Of a DNA stretch of 64,000 nucleotides, positions 9,814-19,536 are shown in pieces. The notes beneath the pieces were generated by a model, which was not told the origin of the DNA, did no database searches, and was given only the letters and a program-made list of their open reading frames with translations. The stretch's first letter is position 1. Each line of letters begins with the position of its first letter. The DNA lies in NCBI GenBank assembly GCA_030055595.1, contig JASFYH010000001.1:62001-126000 (forward strand), written 5' to 3'. A program made the position numbers and the translations under genes. The DNA comes from Archaeoglobales archaeon (GTDB lineage Archaea; Halobacteriota; Archaeoglobi; Archaeoglobales; Archaeoglobaceae).

Positions 9814-10748
9814 AGCTCGCAATCATCGTCCCGGTTTCACCCTTCGAGGATCCCAAAGTCGTCGAGAAAAGTATAATACATGTTAAAAATCTTGGAGCGG
9901 ATAAAGTGATTTATGTAATTGATAAGAATAAGGAAGTGGATGAAAGGGTCGAGATCGCAAAGAAGGAAGGCATAGAAGTCATTGAGAGATCTGGGAGAAG
10001 GGGCAAAAGGGCGGGGGCTATAAACGATGCAGTCCAAGCTTTAAGCGATTTAAAGCCAGATTTCGTTCTTATAATGGATGTTGACACGAGAATTGACAAA
10101 AATACAATTTTGAATTGCCTTTCTGCCCTCTTAAAGGATCCCAAAGCCTACATAGCCTCCTCGAGGCGTTATATTTACAATGCAACAAACTTGGTTTCTG
10201 AGACGATCGAGGCGGAATACAGACTTATAAATTTTCTACTGTCTAAAAGTGCTTTTAAGCAGTTCAACGGAATGATTGGAATTCTAAGATACGATCTGCT
10301 CCATGAAGGATTGAATGAAACTGCAATAGCTGAAGATGCGGACTTTGCAACGAGAATGCATGCAAAAGGGTTAAGAGCTTTACTCGTCGAAGGAGAGATC
10401 TTAGAGCAAGCTCCAATGAGCTGGAAGGATCTATATAGTCAGAGGAAGAGGTGGTATTTCGGTGGACTTCAACTCTGGAAGTATAGAAAGGAGATGAGAA
10501 AAGCAGAACGAAAGGTTAGAATTTCTTGGCTAACCGCACTCACGATCACATATATACCGATCTTTCTTCTACCGCTTTTACCTCTTTCGATTCCCCTAAT
10601 TTTGGCTTATTACCGTAAGCTTGCAAAAATAAAAGTTTTCATTGGTTTGATAATTTACACTTTTGTCCTTCAAATTTCAGCGTTTTCCGCTTTGCTTGAT
10701 TACATTTGCAAAAGGGAGGTTGAGTGGAATGCTATTAAGAGGACTTAG
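9810..10748 (+). CDS. Family 2 glycosyltransferase, processive type, with C-terminal membrane segments
   Basis: 312 residues. The GT-A fold shows the nucleotide-sugar DxD-like motif (IMDVDTRID, near residue 91), a catalytic acidic block ([15 protein letters not shown], near 172) and QRKRW near 211, the QxxRW motif of cellulose- and hyaluronan-synthase-like enzymes. After residue 230 there are about three hydrophobic segments. It probably adds sugars to a lipid- or surface-linked polymer at the cytoplasmic membrane; the donor and product are unknown. It overlaps gatB by four bases and the next gene by 20. Confidence 0.85.
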   Translation: MKLAIIVPVSPFEDPKVVEKSIIHVKNLGADKVIYVIDKNKEVDERVEIAKKEGIEVIERSGRRGKRAGAINDAVQALSDLKPDFVLIMDVDTRIDKNTILNCLSALLKDPKAYIASSRRYIYNATNLVSETIEAEYRLINFLLSKSAFKQFNGMIGILRYDLLHEGLNETAIAEDADFATRMHAKGLRALLVEGEILEQAPMSWKDLYSQRKRWYFGGLQLWKYRKEMRKAERKVRISWLTALTITYIPIFLLPLLPLSIPLILAYYRKLAKIKVFIGLIIYTFVLQISAFSALLDYICKREVEWNAIKRT

Positions 10749-11532
10749 CCTGATGCTCCTTCTGTTGGTTCCAATAAATGGATATGATGTTACGATCGCT
10801 CTAAAAAATTATGAAGGAGATGCAAATTTAAGAATTTTCAATGAGAGCGGATTGATTATTGAAAAAAGCATTCAAAACCGAGAAGTTATAACTTTGTCTG
10901 AGGGAAACTATACTTTTGAGTTAAACGCACTGAATAAGACTCTCATCAAAAAGCATAGTGTTGAGAGTGACGAAACACTCGAATTCAATCTTGGATTTAC
11001 AAATTCAACCGAAAATCTGAGTATAATGCTCCACACCATAGTTGCCCAGAATGGAAGCGTCGACGAAGTCATTGTGGTCTCAAATAAAGGTGAACTGAAC
11101 TTTGAGGGAGATATAGAAGTCCCAATGCCTGCTTTCGCCAATCTGCAGATCCTTTCCACTAATCTCGATTTCCTAAGCTACGAGGTTTCTAAAAATTCTC
11201 TAATCTTCCGATCTCTCTTGATCCCGGATAACAGCTCTGGAAGTATAAGAATGCTATACCGCTTGAGTTCAGATGAAATGGAAAGAGAGCTCGCTGAGGG
11301 AAGAGTCGTGATCATACCTCTTGCGGAGATCTTAGAGAAAAGAAATTTAACTCTTCGAATGTTGGATTCCAATGGAGAAAAGATCTTTGTGCTTGAGGGA
11401 AACGGAAGCTATTATATAAAGTTCAAATTCATGGATTACTCCGAATCACCGCTTCCACTAATCGCAATTCTACTAATCTCAGTTTCTCTTTTCTTCCTAT
11501 TCTTCGAGAAGAGAGGGCGCTGGAAGGAGTAA
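10729..11532 (+). CDS. Exported, membrane-anchored protein of unknown function
   Basis: About 267 residues: an N-terminal signal peptide ([18 protein letters not shown]), a beta-rich extracellular domain with several N-x-S/T sequons (NESG, NKT, NSTENLS, NGS) and one C-terminal membrane helix (PLIAILLISVSLFFLFF) followed by a short basic tail. I chose the ATG at 10729 because AGGGAGGT at about 10713-10720 is well placed; the longer open frame from 10663 is a shadow of the glycosyltransferase. Operon position suggests a role at the cell surface with that enzyme. No family recognised. Confidence 0.7.
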   Translation: MLLRGLSLMLLLLVPINGYDVTIALKNYEGDANLRIFNESGLIIEKSIQNREVITLSEGNYTFELNALNKTLIKKHSVESDETLEFNLGFTNSTENLSIMLHTIVAQNGSVDEVIVVSNKGELNFEGDIEVPMPAFANLQILSTNLDFLSYEVSKNSLIFRSLLIPDNSSGSIRMLYRLSSDEMERELAEGRVVIIPLAEILEKRNLTLRMLDSNGEKIFVLEGNGSYYIKFKFMDYSESPLPLIAILLISVSLFFLFFEKRGRWKE

Positions 11533-12842
<1,310 letters not shown>

Positions 12843-12844
12843 CT

Positions 12845-14845
12845 ATGGGTTGGCTTGTAATCACAGAAAAGCAAAATGCAGCAGAAAGGATCGCTAAAAT
12901 ACTTTTTAAAGACGCTAAAACTCTGAAGAGAGGCAAGATCTCATATTATTACTCTCCTTCAAGAAACGCATACGTTCTAGGACTAAAAGGACATGTATTA
13001 GAGCTTGATTTTCCAAAGAAATTCAAAAATTGGACGAGAACAAAGCTTTTAGAGCTAATATATGCGGATCTTGTAAAAAAAGAAAAAGATAAGGATCTAA
13101 TCCTGTTGTTGAAAGAACTTGCAAGAAGTGCTGAGAAAATTACGATTGCAACGGACTACGATAGAGAAGGGGAGCTTATAGGTGTTGAAGCTCTTGAAAT
13201 AATATCCGAGGAAATTTCCGGGAAGAATTTGAAAATTGAGAGAACGAGATTCAGTGCGATAACAAAAGAGGAAATTCTTAGGGCATTCGAGAATCCCACT
13301 ATGGTTGATTTCAATCTTGCAAACTCTGCACTTGCGAGGCAAAAAATAGACCTGATATGGGGGGCGGTTCTGACAAGATTCATTTCTTTGAGTTCTGGAA
13401 GGCTTGGAAAAGATTTTTTGAGTGTTGGAAGAGTTCAAACGCCCACTTTAAGGCTAATAGTGGAGAGGGAAACAGAGATAGAAAATTTCAAACCAGAAAA
13501 ATTCTACGAACTTTTTATAGATCTTGATGGATTCACTGCAAAGCACCCTGAAAGATACAAAGATCTTAGAAAAGCAAATGAGATTCTTTCAAAGGTAGGA
13601 GATCGGGCGATCGTTAAGAGCTTCAGGTCTACAGATAAAACTGAGGCAAAACCAACACCTTTCAACACAACAGAATTCCTTAGATCTGCATCCAATTTCA
13701 TGCCACCTTACATGGCGATGAGCATAGCTGAGAGTCTATACATCAACGGATACATTAGCTACCCTCGAACGGACAATACGGTTTATCCCGCTTCCCTTAA
13801 CCTACTCGAGATCGCCAGAGCTTTTTTGAACAGCGATTTTGCAAAGGAGGCAAAAATCGTTCTTAGCCAGAAGGAGATCACACCCTCAAGGGGAAAAAAG
13901 GAGACAACGGATCATCCGCCGATCTACCCGACTACTGTAGCAAACCGTGGGGAGCTAAATCCAAATGAATGGAAGATCTATGAGTTGATCGTGAGAAGAT
14001 TCCTTGCAACGATTGCGGAGAATGCAATATGGGAAGTTAGAAGTGCTGAATTGGAGAGCAATGGTATAAAATTTGTTTCAATCGGTAGAAAGCTCATAAA
14101 AGCTGGTTGGAGAGAGATCTACCCTTATTCAAAAGCTGAGGAAATTAACTTACCTTCTTTGAGAATTGGAGAGCAACTCGAGATCAGAAAAAAGAGGATT
14201 GAAGAAAGAGAAACAAAACCTCCACCAAGATACAACCCTTCTACGCTTATAAAGCTAATGGAAAAGCTAAATCTTGGAACAAAGTCTACAAGACACGAGA
14301 TCATCAAAAAATTGTTGAGCAGAGGATACATCGATGGAAATCCATATCAGCCAACCCAGATCGCCTTTTCGGTCATAGATGTGCTAAAAGAAAGAGTTGA
14401 GACGATAACACTCCCAGATATGACTGCAAAACTTGAAGAGGAGATGGATAAAATCGCAGATGGATCGAAAAGTGAAGAAGAAGTTGTTTTAGAGTCCAGA
14501 AAAATGCTCTATGAGACTCTCAAAAACATAGGAGAAGAAGGAATCGCACTCAGACTTAAGGAAGGGATAAAGAAAGATAAAGTGATCGGGAAATGTCCAA
14601 ATTGCGGGAAAGAAATAATTATAAGGAAATCAAAAGCAGGAAAAAGATTTATAGGTTGCTCTGGATACCCGGGATGCAATTTCAGCCTTCCACTTCCACA
14701 AAAGGGTTCGATCTATGTCACTGCAAAAACCTGCAAAGAACACGAGATCAGGATTCTCAAAATAAGAGGTAAAAAACCTTGGAATTTTTGTCCGATCTGC
14801 AACTACAACGAATTCTTGAAGGCTAAAAATAATAAAAAAGATTGA
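12845..14845 (+). CDS. topA: DNA topoisomerase I (type IA)
   Basis: 666 residues. The TOPRIM domain shows TDYDREGE near residues 103-110; the active-site tyrosine is Y306 in ISYPRTDN. The core motif TRHEII and a C-terminal zinc ribbon (CPNCGKEI ... GCSGYPGC) near 578-610 follow, with a second cysteine group near the end (CKEH ... CPICN). Type IA enzymes relax negative supercoils by cutting one strand. It begins two bases after the KH gene stops, so it is probably the third gene of the RIO1 operon. Confidence 0.93.
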   Translation: MGWLVITEKQNAAERIAKILFKDAKTLKRGKISYYYSPSRNAYVLGLKGHVLELDFPKKFKNWTRTKLLELIYADLVKKEKDKDLILLLKELARSAEKITIATDYDREGELIGVEALEIISEEISGKNLKIERTRFSAITKEEILRAFENPTMVDFNLANSALARQKIDLIWGAVLTRFISLSSGRLGKDFLSVGRVQTPTLRLIVERETEIENFKPEKFYELFIDLDGFTAKHPERYKDLRKANEILSKVGDRAIVKSFRSTDKTEAKPTPFNTTEFLRSASNFMPPYMAMSIAESLYINGYISYPRTDNTVYPASLNLLEIARAFLNSDFAKEAKIVLSQKEITPSRGKKETTDHPPIYPTTVANRGELNPNEWKIYELIVRRFLATIAENAIWEVRSAELESNGIKFVSIGRKLIKAGWREIYPYSKAEEINLPSLRIGEQLEIRKKRIEERETKPPPRYNPSTLIKLMEKLNLGTKSTRHEIIKKLLSRGYIDGNPYQPTQIAFSVIDVLKERVETITLPDMTAKLEEEMDKIADGSKSEEEVVLESRKMLYETLKNIGEEGIALRLKEGIKKDKVIGKCPNCGKEIIIRKSKAGKRFIGCSGYPGCNFSLPLPQKGSIYVTAKTCKEHEIRILKIRGKKPWNFCPICNYNEFLKAKNNKKD

Positions 14846-14907
14846 ATCCATATCGAGTTCTTCAATTGTATTATTTAGATCACATTTGAGGACAAAATAA
14901 TTAAAAT

Positions 14908-15818
14908 TTAAAAAATATAACTCCACTGAATGACGCTCAGAATGATTGAAAGTGCTGCGGGAATTGATGCTAGTTTTAATACAGGTTTCCAAACTACTGG
15001 CTCCACGTTTTCAAGGGCAAGGACTATGAGTGTCCCCACAGAGAGTGCGGGAATCACTACGAGAATTCCGTCAAGAAGGCCAAAGGGGGCGATCCATGGA
15101 TTGAAATTTTTAACAACTACATCAAGTTTTTCCAGTCCTGCAGCAACGCAAGATATAATGCCAAGCAACCAACCCGGGTAGTGCGGTAATGATAAGGCTG
15201 AAGCCGAAACCTCTAGTGTAGTAAAGTGCTGGAAGTAGGGCTATTATGAATACAAGGAGTAATTTAGCTGCGGGAAAAGCGGGACTAAAGAAGACATGAT
15301 CTAAGACAGTTAGAGATGACGTATTTGGAACGAAGTAAAATTTCATAGTAAGGATCGATGGAAAGAGCAAGCATCCAAAGAATACAATGAAGATCGTGCC
15401 GAAATACATGAACATCGATAACCCTATTGAATACCATTTTTTCCTTTTTATCACATTTTTTATTTCTCTCTCAAAACAGGCTTTTTCCCAATTTTTTGCG
15501 TCTTCTCCATTTTCTTCATCCAGATACCACCTCACACATCTTTCATGCCAGTGCTCTTTCTTTTGCGTTTTTAGGATAACCGTCCAAATATAGAGAGACA
15601 TAGAACCTCAGTTTGTCCAGGGTAGCTTCCTTTTCTGTTCGGTATCTCAGGTCCCTCCGTGACAGATTGTGACTCGTTGACCCTGTTTTAGAGGGTTTAG
15701 GAGGAGGCAAATAGCTCTTCTCGTAGTCTTCTCCGATTACTAAGCCACATTTGGAACAATAGAGCTCGATCGACTTACGGACCACTACAGCACCACACTC
15801 AGGACAGCGGTCGATCAT
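14908..15818 (-). pseudogene. Zinc-ribbon membrane protein, probably one gene broken by two frameshifts
   Basis: Three overlapping reverse frames join into one plausible protein. From ATG 15818: a TFIIB-like zinc ribbon (CPECG ... CSKCGLVIGED) and a charged linker, ending at a TGA at 15543. The frame open at 15601-15122 then continues with HERCVRWYLDEENGED, a basic segment and three membrane helices. The frame open at 15168-14908 adds a last helical block. Dropping one base in the CCCGGG run near 15175 would join ALPG directly to WLLGIISCVAAG. Breaks lie near 15545-15560 and 15170-15180. Decay, programmed shifts or sequence errors could all explain it. Confidence 0.5.
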
Positions 15819-15901
15819 TAGTTAAGAACATGATGATGACTAAATAAACTTTATTATTCTCTGTCGGAGTGTCCAAATCATACTAAAAAAAAGTGAAAGT
15901 T

Positions 15902-16120
15902 ATGAAAAAAGAAACAGGTAAAAGAATTTATATTCTTCTGATCTTCATTTTCTTCATTTCGGCTATTTTTCGAGTGTTCTCTCCTGCGGCCACTTCTTCG
16001 TCTGTAAACGCATCCGAAGTTAAAGCAACCTCTATTTTACTTTTTTCTTTTTGAGTTCTCGTGTTAATTGCTGTGCTGATGTTTTCTGTGGGAGTTTTCA
16101 AGGGAGTTAAACCTAATTAA
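15902..16120 (+). pseudogene. Small two-helix membrane protein interrupted by an in-frame TGA
   Basis: From ATG 15902 the frame encodes a basic start (MKKETGKR), a hydrophobic helix (IYILLIFIFFISAIF), a polar loop (ATSSSVNASEVKATS) and the start of a second helix, where a TGA stops it after 50 residues at 16052-16054. The same frame then continues the helix without break (VLVLIAVLMFSVGVF) and ends at TAA 16118-16120. Total would be about 72 residues. The helix spanning the stop suggests an ancestral sense codon there. It could instead be a true 50-residue protein. Confidence 0.4.
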
Positions 16121-16336
16121 TACCCAAACGCAATCGACTCTCCTGAATAAAAAAATTCTACCGTTAAAGTGTCCATAGCCTTGAGGAACCGCATACTTGT
16201 CCCATGGGAGTTTCAGGGGGATCGTTCCATCCGGCGTGAAGACCCGGTAAACTCCCTGCGAGATCTTGTTGATCGGCAATACGACATTTTCCAGAAGTAG
16301 GGGACCCGAGTTGTTCCGTATTCGGGGTGTTATCAT
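16064..16336 (-). CDS. Hypothetical protein, weak evidence
   Basis: A 90-residue reverse reading frame from ATG 16336, with protein-like composition in the middle (SQGVYRVFTPDGTIPLKLP) but no recognised family. A TATTTAAA element at 16351-16358 lies upstream, slightly close for a leaderless start. The last 57 bases overlap the tail of the interrupted membrane ORF on the other strand, so at most one of the two is intact here. It lies in the accessory patch between topA and tRNA-Gly. Confidence 0.3.
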   Translation of the reverse strand: MITPRIRNNSGPLLLENVVLPINKISQGVYRVFTPDGTIPLKLPWDKYAVPQGYGHFNGRIFLFRRVDCVWVLIRFNSLENSHRKHQHSN

Positions 16337-16435
16337 ACCTATTAGGAGAGTATTTAAAGTTGAGAGTTTTGACTTCAATAATTATAAAAATGAGGTGTTC
16401 CACTTTATATACTCTAGCACGTGTCAATATATTGG

Positions 16436-17461
16436 ATGAACCTGAACACCCATGTTAGGATCACGGTAGATGTGCTTGAAAAAATGAGGGGGGTTTGGGG
16501 GCAATACTTCGAAGTAGACGATCTTGAAAGTTTGGTTAGAGACATCCATGCTGCGGCTGATGCCCTCGTGAAAGATCTCCCGCACCATCCCGGAAATAAA
16601 GTCCAAAAAAGGGCTTTCTACCACTTAATGAAAGCCAGATACATCTGGCTCGCTGTTGTGGAGGGCAAAGAAGATCCAAAGGATCCCGCTGTTGTGAGCG
16701 AATTCTTTGGAAATCTCGTTCTTGTGATGCATCTCTATCAGGACGCCGTAATATTCCCTTCGGATATGAAAGAGCATGATTTCATGGAGAAAAAAATGTG
16801 GGAAATAATAAAGAACTGGGAGATAAATAACCGCTTCAGTAATCTTCTTTACAGCAGGAAACTTCTAAAGGCTACCGGATTCAGAAGTTATGTGGCCTAC
16901 TATGTAGATCCCAATGAGGCTCTGGATCAGGCAATTGGATGGACTAAAGATATTGCCAAAGCAGTCTTCTCTGGAAGAGTTATAAGCAAGGCAGAGGCGG
17001 AGGATTTTCTCATTCGAAACGGAGTAATGAAAGTGAGTGGGGATAAAAACGAGAATCTTGGACAACCTATAAGAGATAGAGTGGCTAGAAGAAGGGAAGA
17101 TCTCAGAAAGAGGATGAACCTGTATATCAAGCTGGCTGCTCTCCATCTGGTCATTCTTTATTTCGGCTCTGGATACTACTTCTATGAAATCTATTTGAAG
17201 GGGAAAAGTAATCTTCTGGTTGAAATTTGGATCTGGCTGGCTCCAGTTTGGATCGGGCTCCTCTTTGCACTCTTTCCAGTGAAATACCTTCTTCTGAGAA
17301 GATTCGACAAAAGATCTGCAAGTGAGTATGAAAGAGCAAGCACAAGGGATTACTATCCCACGCATGCTTTCTTTGACGCTCCAAACGTCTATCTGGAATA
17401 CATGGATGGAAAAATAACCCCCATAAGTCGGAAAAAGGAGACAAAAACGGTTAAGGTTTAG
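16436..17461 (+). CDS. Unknown membrane protein, helical N-terminal domain and two C-terminal transmembrane helices
   Basis: 341 residues. The N-terminus (MNLNTHVRITVDVLEKMRG) and spaced histidines (HAAADAL, HH, MHLYQDAV) vaguely recall zinc-dependent phospholipase C/S1-P1-type helical proteins, but ligands are not certain. Two hydrophobic helices sit near residues 230-250 and 262-285, followed by a cytosolic tail. I chose ATG 16436 because a TTTATATA box at 16404-16411 lies about 28 bases upstream; the GTG at 16421 is an alternative. It stops one base before the convergent small gene. Function unknown; confidence is in the coding call only. Confidence 0.6.
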   Translation: MNLNTHVRITVDVLEKMRGVWGQYFEVDDLESLVRDIHAAADALVKDLPHHPGNKVQKRAFYHLMKARYIWLAVVEGKEDPKDPAVVSEFFGNLVLVMHLYQDAVIFPSDMKEHDFMEKKMWEIIKNWEINNRFSNLLYSRKLLKATGFRSYVAYYVDPNEALDQAIGWTKDIAKAVFSGRVISKAEAEDFLIRNGVMKVSGDKNENLGQPIRDRVARRREDLRKRMNLYIKLAALHLVILYFGSGYYFYEIYLKGKSNLLVEIWIWLAPVWIGLLFALFPVKYLLLRRFDKRSASEYERASTRDYYPTHAFFDAPNVYLEYMDGKITPISRKKETKTVKV

Positions 17462-17698
17462 TTATTCTTCATTTTTATTGTTTTCATTGTCCTCATTGTT
17501 TTTATCGTCTTTAAGTTCTCTCTCTAGAGACTCCAGAACCCTAGTCCTGACCTCGTAGTATTTCTTTCTTGCTTTCTCAGCTTCTATATAGGCCTTTGCT
17601 TCTTTTTTGGTTCTTCCCGGGGGAGCTCTTTTCTCGCTTGGAGATCCGCCGAGCACGAGCGATTTTCCTTTATTGAAACTTGGAGAAAGTTTCCTCAC
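17462..17698 (-). CDS. Small, highly charged hypothetical protein
   Basis: 78 residues from a GTG at 17698: basic and proline-containing at first, then helical (KKEAKAYIEAEKARKK), ending in an acidic, asparagine-rich tail (DDKNNEDNENNKNEE). The low-complexity tail is unusual. The same frame stays open upstream to about 17755 without any ATG, GTG or TTG and still looks protein-like (SRRYNSLADSP), so the true N-terminus may be longer, lost, or use a rare start. It abuts the convergent membrane gene. No family recognised. Confidence 0.4.
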   Translation of the reverse strand: MRKLSPSFNKGKSLVLGGSPSEKRAPPGRTKKEAKAYIEAEKARKKYYEVRTRVLESLERELKDDKNNEDNENNKNEE

Positions 17699-17856
17699 AG
17701 TGGGACTGTCAGCAAGAGAATTGTATCTTCGGGATATTCTATTCCAACCTCTATCTTAGGCTATGACTCCTATTTAGCCATGTTCACGCTTTTTACTATG
17801 TCGGTAGAGGTATTTAAAGAGTGTAAATTGCCCCGTGCATTTAATTTTATCAAAAC

Positions 17857-17927
17857 TGCGCGGACCGGGATTTGAACCCGGGCTAACGGCTCGGAAAGCC
17901 GTTGTCCTACCACTAGACTATCCGCGC
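17857..17927 (-). tRNA. tRNA-Gly (anticodon TCC)
   Basis: The reverse strand folds as a cloverleaf: acceptor GCGCGGA at 17921-17927 pairs with TCCGCGC at 17858-17864; the anticodon stem ACGGC/GCCGT encloses loop TTTCCGA with anticodon TCC (reads GGA); the T-arm is CCGGGTTCAAATCCCGG. The discriminator base A is at 17857 and CCA is not encoded. There is no intron. It marks the right end of the accessory patch, with its 3' end facing that patch. Confidence 0.95.
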
Positions 17928-18021
17928 TTGGGAACTGTAAGTCTTGTAGCTTAAATTTTTTTCGAAATGCAGTATTTTCAGGGAGCGAAAAATAAAAATA
18001 TTCTCCTGAAAACTAAGACTA

Positions 18022-19536
18022 ATGAGAAGTGCAATTGGAAAAATTCATGGCTCCGCATCTTCGTTTGAATTTGAGTTTGTGATAACAAATTCGAAATCGG
18101 TAAAGAGGGGAGATTACATAAAGGTTTGGAACGACAAAGACGGCTGGGTTCTTGGACAGGTTTCCGACATCTTAGCGGTTGACAATCCGAAGCTATCGGA
18201 GCTATACAAGGTTAAGGAAGTTCTAATCGCCAAGGCAAGAGTGCTTGGAAAAAGAGAAGCGGGGAAGCTAAGAATGCCTACAAGCCCCTTTATCCCGGGA
18301 GATAATGTTTACATTGCGGAAGATGAGCTGATTGCAGAAACCTTCGGGTTTGCCGAAGATGGAGCATACATAGGGCTTCTTGGAGACACTTCCGTTAAAG
18401 TTAAGCTTAATCCGAACACTCTTGTGCAGAAGCATGTCTGCATTCTCGCAAAGACTGGTAGCGGAAAAAGCTACACCGCTGGGGTTATAATAGAAGAGCT
18501 CCTTGAAAGAAATGTTCCGCTTTTGATCATCGATCCCCATGGAGAATACGTTTCCATGAAAAAGCCAGCAAAGATTAAGGATAACGAGTTTGGAGTGGAA
18601 CCAAAAGGCTACGCTGACAAAATCATTGTTTACGCTCCTCCAACATCACCTTTTATTGATTCTGCAGATAAGGAGTTATCTCTGGATGGGGTAGACCTAA
18701 CTGCTGAAGAGCTCATCGAATTAAGTGGTCTGAGAAGCCCAACCGCGCAGGCTTTGCTTTATCAGGCTCTCAGAGACTTAAAAAATTATACGATCGCAGA
18801 TATAATAAAAGAAGTTGAGAGCATAAGGCACAGCGGAAAATGGACTCTCATAGGAGCGCTTTCAAAGATCGAAAAGTCTGGACTTTTTAAGCAGAGGCCA
18901 ACAGATCTTAGAACCCTCTTGGTTAGGGGAAAGGCAAGTTTAATAGATCTCCGTGGAATTGAGCCCGCCTATCAGAACTTAATCGTTTCAAGAGTTATCT
19001 CAAAGCTTTTTGAGCTCAGAAAGAGAGGGGAAGTTGAGCCGGGAATGATCGTGGTTGAAGAGGCGCATAACTTTGCTCCTGAAAGAGAGAAGACAGTTTC
19101 AAGCAATGTGCTGAGAACTGTGGCAAGCGAAGGTAGAAAATTTGGTCTTGGGTTGATGGTAATCAGCCAGAGACCCGCAAGGATCGACAAGAACGTCATA
19201 AGCCAATGCAATACCCAAATCATTCTTCGCGTCACGAATCCTAATGACATAAATGCGATAAAGAAGGGAATTGAGGGAATAACCGCTGAGATGGTTGAAG
19301 AAATAAAAAGGCTTCCGACGGGTAGCGCAGTGGTTGTAAGCCCTGAGCTTGAGGTTCCAGTTATAGTAAGGGTCAGGGTTAGGAGAAGCCAGCACAGCGA
19401 GGCTAAGAGTGTTTTAGAAGAAGAAAAAGAGGAGATTGAGGCAAAAGAAGAGACTGCAGTGGAGACGAAAGAAGTTAAAGAAAATGAGGAAAGGAAGGGA
19501 TTTTTAAGTAGAATTTTTAGAAGTCGCAAACCCTAA
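18022..19536 (+). CDS. HerA-like hexameric ATPase/translocase
   Basis: 504 residues. An N-terminal HAS-barrel (about 1-90) is followed by a HerA/FtsK-type ATPase: Walker A AKTGSGKS with lysine at about 149, LLIIDPHGEY after it, Walker B MIVVEEAHNFAP, and a sensor/arginine block ISQRPARID. HerA drives DNA-end resection with NurA, but no nurA, mre11 or rad50 lies nearby, so this may be a paralogue. The last 45 residues are a charged glutamate/lysine-rich tail ending in a basic SRIFRSRKP. An AAATAAAAATAT box near 17990-18001 fits a leaderless ATG. It overlaps convergent mfnD by 20 bases. Confidence 0.85.
   Translation: MRSAIGKIHGSASSFEFEFVITNSKSVKRGDYIKVWNDKDGWVLGQVSDILAVDNPKLSELYKVKEVLIAKARVLGKREAGKLRMPTSPFIPGDNVYIAEDELIAETFGFAEDGAYIGLLGDTSVKVKLNPNTLVQKHVCILAKTGSGKSYTAGVIIEELLERNVPLLIIDPHGEYVSMKKPAKIKDNEFGVEPKGYADKIIVYAPPTSPFIDSADKELSLDGVDLTAEELIELSGLRSPTAQALLYQALRDLKNYTIADIIKEVESIRHSGKWTLIGALSKIEKSGLFKQRPTDLRTLLVRGKASLIDLRGIEPAYQNLIVSRVISKLFELRKRGEVEPGMIVVEEAHNFAPEREKTVSSNVLRTVASEGRKFGLGLMVISQRPARIDKNVISQCNTQIILRVTNPNDINAIKKGIEGITAEMVEEIKRLPTGSAVVVSPELEVPVIVRVRVRRSQHSEAKSVLEEEKEEIEAKEETAVETKEVKENEERKGFLSRIFRSRKP

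Noticed and set aside
15831-15900. C/D box small RNA beginning at the ATGATGA near 15829-15835
   Set aside because: A box C-like match is present but no box D (CTGA) at a suitable distance and no internal C'/D' pair was found.
15902-16120. Selenocysteine at the in-frame TGA
   Set aside because: No selenocysteine insertion element could be identified and the residue lies within a membrane helix; decay or a plain stop is simpler.
16164-16427. Reverse frame of 87 residues in the accessory patch
   Set aside because: Overlaps a better frame (16064-16336) and reads as an out-of-frame shadow.
17699-17781. Pyrrolysine reading of TAG codons in a frame starting ATG 17781
   Set aside because: The frame would need two TAG codons in its first seven codons and gives only a short product; nothing else supports pyrrolysine use.
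17857-17927. Attachment-site duplication of the tRNA-Gly 3' end in the accessory patch
   Set aside because: I looked for the T-arm sequence GGGATTTGAACCCG between 14846 and 17856 and found no second copy.
18022-19536. HerA of the HerA-NurA-Mre11-Rad50 operon
   Set aside because: None of the partner genes is adjacent, so only a HerA-like call is supported.
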